Origin: Streptomyces sp. NBC_00258
GTDB lineage: Bacteria; Actinomycetota; Actinomycetes; Streptomycetales; Streptomycetaceae
Length of the DNA: 64,000 bases
Assembly (NCBI RefSeq): GCF_036182465.1
Contig: NZ_CP108081.1
Coordinates: forward strand, 8,742,001 to 8,806,000
Direction of reading: 5' to 3'
Part shown: positions 62,386 through 64,000 of the stretch, piece by piece
Position numbering within the stretch: position 1 is the first letter of the stretch
How the letters are laid out: every line of letters begins with the position of its first letter
Notes under the pieces: generated by a model
Told to the model about the DNA's origin: nothing
The model's input: only the letters and a program-made list of their open reading frames with translations
Database searches by the model: none
Program-made: the position numbers and the translations under genes

Positions 62386-62520
62386 ATGCGTGCCCTGATC
62401 GCCGCCGCGACCGGTCTCGCCGTCGCGCTCGCGCTCGTCCTCACCATCACCGCCATGGGCTCACCGGCGGGCAAGACGTCACCCAAGCCGCTGCTCACCA
62501 CCATCCCCAGCCACCCGTGA
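62386..62520 (+). CDS. SPW_0924-family microprotein
   Basis: A 44-residue protein, too short for most gene finders. Residues 1-24 form one membrane helix (MRALIAAATGLAVALALVLT), and the tail GSPAGKTSPKPLLTTIPSHP is soluble. This is the conserved Streptomyces SPW_0924 family of unknown function. ATG at 62386 has GGGAGG six bases upstream, which supports translation. It lies between the transglycosylase terminator and the DUF3068 gene (74-bp gap) on the same strand. Confidence 0.85.
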   Translation: MRALIAAATGLAVALALVLTITAMGSPAGKTSPKPLLTTIPSHP

Positions 62521-62594
62521 CGCACGCCCGCAACACCCGCCCGTGACGCGCACCCCATGACACACATCCCCAACGCACAGGGAGGGCCGCCGAG

Positions 62595-63587
62595 ATGCGC
62601 CGCAAGGCCAGCCTGATCCTGCTCGCCCTCGCCGTGTTCTTCGCGGCACTGTCCCCGCTGATGCGCTGGTACGCCTTCCCGCGCCTCGCCAAGATCCCGG
62701 CCGACCAGTACCAGGACATGGTCCTGGAGGCGAAGGACGCGACCCTCCTCGACTACGGCACGATGAAGGCCAAGAAGGTCGACAAGGTCACCATCGTGCA
62801 GACCCTCAAGGGCAACGTCGAGGCCTCCGAGAAGATCGAGAAGACCGCGGGCCGCGACGTCGTCGTCTGGGACGGCCTCTCCTACGTCCAGGGCCCCGAC
62901 GGCGAGATGGTCTCCAAGATCCCCGAGCGCTACATCTTCGACGCGCACACCCAGGAACCCGTTCATGCCACCGGCGAGATGGTCGACGGCGACCCGGTCA
63001 AACGCGAGGGCATCGAGTTCAAGTGGCCCTTCCTCACGGAGAAGAGGGACTACGAGTACTTCGACGCACAGGCCCGCGTCACCGCGCCGATCCACTACGA
63101 GGGCGAGCGGGACTTCCGGGGCGTAAACGTTTACTACTTCGAGCAGACCATCCCCTGGACCAAGGTGCCCTTCCCGAAGACCATGCCCGTCGAAGGCATC
63201 ACCCCGGAGTCGGTCGCCAAGACGGGCACGACCCGCTGGTACACCACGGTCCGCAAGTTCTGGGTCGAACCCACCACCGGAGCACCCGTCTACGGAGAAG
63301 AGATCCACAAGGAGGAACTGCGCGGCGGCACCCTCCTCGGGGGCCGTGAAAAGGTGACCGCCTTCGCCGGGCACGTGAAGATGCGCGAGGACTACATCCG
63401 CTCGACGGTCGACCTGGTCAAGTCCCAGCGGCTGCTCGTCCTGCTGATGACCTCGTACCTGCCGTGGGGCTTCCTGATCCTGGGTGCCGGCCTGCTGTCG
63501 CTCTCCCTCTACCTGGAGGCCCGCAGCCGCCGCCCGGGCGACCCCTCACCGACGGAGAGCCGAGAACCGGAACCGGTCAGCGCCTGA
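62595..63587 (+). CDS. DUF3068 family protein
   Basis: A 330-residue protein with an N-terminal membrane helix (SLILLALAVFFAALSPLM), a large extracytoplasmic beta-rich domain and a C-terminal helix (LVLLMTSYLPWGFLILGAGL) near 290-315, followed by a short Arg/Pro tail. The order matches DUF3068, also annotated as PorA-family protein in actinobacteria. Segments WPFLTEKRDYEYFDAQARVT and YYFEQTIPWTKVPFP are characteristic. Function is unknown; the outer domain suggests a surface or envelope role. ATG at 62595 has CAGGGAGGGCCGCCGAG upstream. Confidence 0.9.
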   Translation: MRRKASLILLALAVFFAALSPLMRWYAFPRLAKIPADQYQDMVLEAKDATLLDYGTMKAKKVDKVTIVQTLKGNVEASEKIEKTAGRDVVVWDGLSYVQGPDGEMVSKIPERYIFDAHTQEPVHATGEMVDGDPVKREGIEFKWPFLTEKRDYEYFDAQARVTAPIHYEGERDFRGVNVYYFEQTIPWTKVPFPKTMPVEGITPESVAKTGTTRWYTTVRKFWVEPTTGAPVYGEEIHKEELRGGTLLGGREKVTAFAGHVKMREDYIRSTVDLVKSQRLLVLLMTSYLPWGFLILGAGLLSLSLYLEARSRRPGDPSPTESREPEPVSA

Positions 63588-64000
63588 ACCCGGGCCGTTC
63601 GTCAGCGCGCCTGAAGCGCGCGTTCGTGTGCCGGGTCGGTTCCGCGGTAGCCGGGTCCTCGGGCCACGGGTGCTTCGGATACCGGCCACGCAGCTCCGCC
63701 CGTACGCCCCGGTAGCCGTCCTTCCAGAAGGACACCAGGTCGGACGTCACGGCCGCCGGGCGCCCCGCGGGCGACAGCAGATGCACGACCACGGGCACCC
63801 CGGCGACGGCCGGTGACTCCCGCGCCCCGAACATCTCCTGCAACTTCACCGCCAGCACGGGCCGTTCGGGATCCGCGTAGTCGACCCGGATCCTGGACCC
63901 GCTCGGCACCTCGATGCGCTCCGGCGCCAACTCGTCCAACCGGGCAGCCTCCCCGGACGCCCACGGCAACAGCCGGGCCAAGGCCTGCCCGGCGTCGATC
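63577..64000 (-). CDS. hrpB: HrpB-type ATP-dependent helicase, C-terminal end (partial)
   Basis: The last 140 codons of a gene that enters from the right edge (first complete codon at 63999). The visible part IDAGQALARLLPWASGEAAR is followed by LDELAPERIEVPSGSRIRVD, YADPERPVLAVKLQEMFG, VVVHLLSPAGRPAAVTSDL and SFWKDGYRGVRAELRGRYPK HPWPEDP. These are the signature C-terminal motifs of HrpB, a DEAH-box helicase. The helicase domains lie outside the window. The stop overlaps the DUF3068 gene by 11 bp in convergent orientation. Confidence 0.93.
   Translation of the reverse strand, partial: IDAGQALARLLPWASGEAARLDELAPERIEVPSGSRIRVDYADPERPVLAVKLQEMFGARESPAVAGVPVVVHLLSPAGRPAAVTSDLVSFWKDGYRGVRAELRGRYPKHPWPEDPATAEPTRHTNARFRRADERPGFRR

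Overview
The window is chromosomal DNA from a Streptomyces or very close relative. Signs are the GC-rich sequence with strong third-position bias, GTG and TTG starts, short translationally coupled operons (ATGA, TGATG, TTGA junctions), an actinobacterial DNA polymerase I, an ANTAR regulator beside pyruvate kinase, and Streptomyces-type families (SPW_0924 microprotein, DUF4184, GH46 chitosanase, SprT-like trypsin). No phage, integrase, transposase or CRISPR array was seen.

Layout. 1-1612: end of gltB and all of gltD (glutamate synthase). 1755-7683 (minus): a coupled three-gene operon encoding a 1719-residue caspase / HSP90-like ATPase / repeated C-terminal domain protein, a small cysteine-rich protein and a three-helix membrane protein. 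This is the best candidate for a poorly described conflict (defence-like) system. 7782-10796: a chitosanase, then a plus-strand trio ending in a TerF-like vWA protein. 11058-12689: a lone qcrB-type cytochrome b. 12729-22960: a compact cluster for degradation of steroid rings C/D (HIP catabolism): two acyl-CoA dehydrogenases, ipdF, kstR2, fadA6, ipdC, ipdB, ipdA, echA20 and two further SDRs. It is organised around two divergent promoter regions that each carry a KstR2-like palindrome.

23034-33309: mostly regulatory and secreted functions: a giant LuxR-family (LAL) regulator, an unknown protein, a zincin with a zinc ribbon, an SprT-like trypsin, a GH35 beta-galactosidase with a divergent AraC regulator, chorismate mutase and a stand-alone receiver. 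33412-41771: aminopeptidase N, a decarboxylase / N-hydroxylase pair related to DesA/DesB siderophore enzymes, a Tat-exported 5'-nucleotidase and a SIMPL-domain protein. 41904-45052: pyruvate kinase, a frameshifted LAGLIDADG-type gene, a tRNA with a CAA anticodon, and the ANTAR response regulator. 45167-50911 (minus): the complete livKHMGF branched-chain amino acid ABC transporter.

51192-64000: a lipoprotein and its coupled membrane-anchored partner, a hotdog thioesterase, an FdhF/YdeP molybdoenzyme, polA, a beta-lactamase-like serine hydrolase, a DUF4184 membrane protein, a secreted lytic transglycosylase, a 44-residue microprotein, a DUF3068 protein and the C-terminal end of an HrpB-type helicase.

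Six copies of one palindromic intergenic repeat (core GGGGCTGGTCGCGCAG...CCCCGCGCCCCT and its complement) are scattered between genes. Several clear hairpin terminators are also listed. Gene identities rest on recognised motifs and remembered family sequences; no database search was possible.
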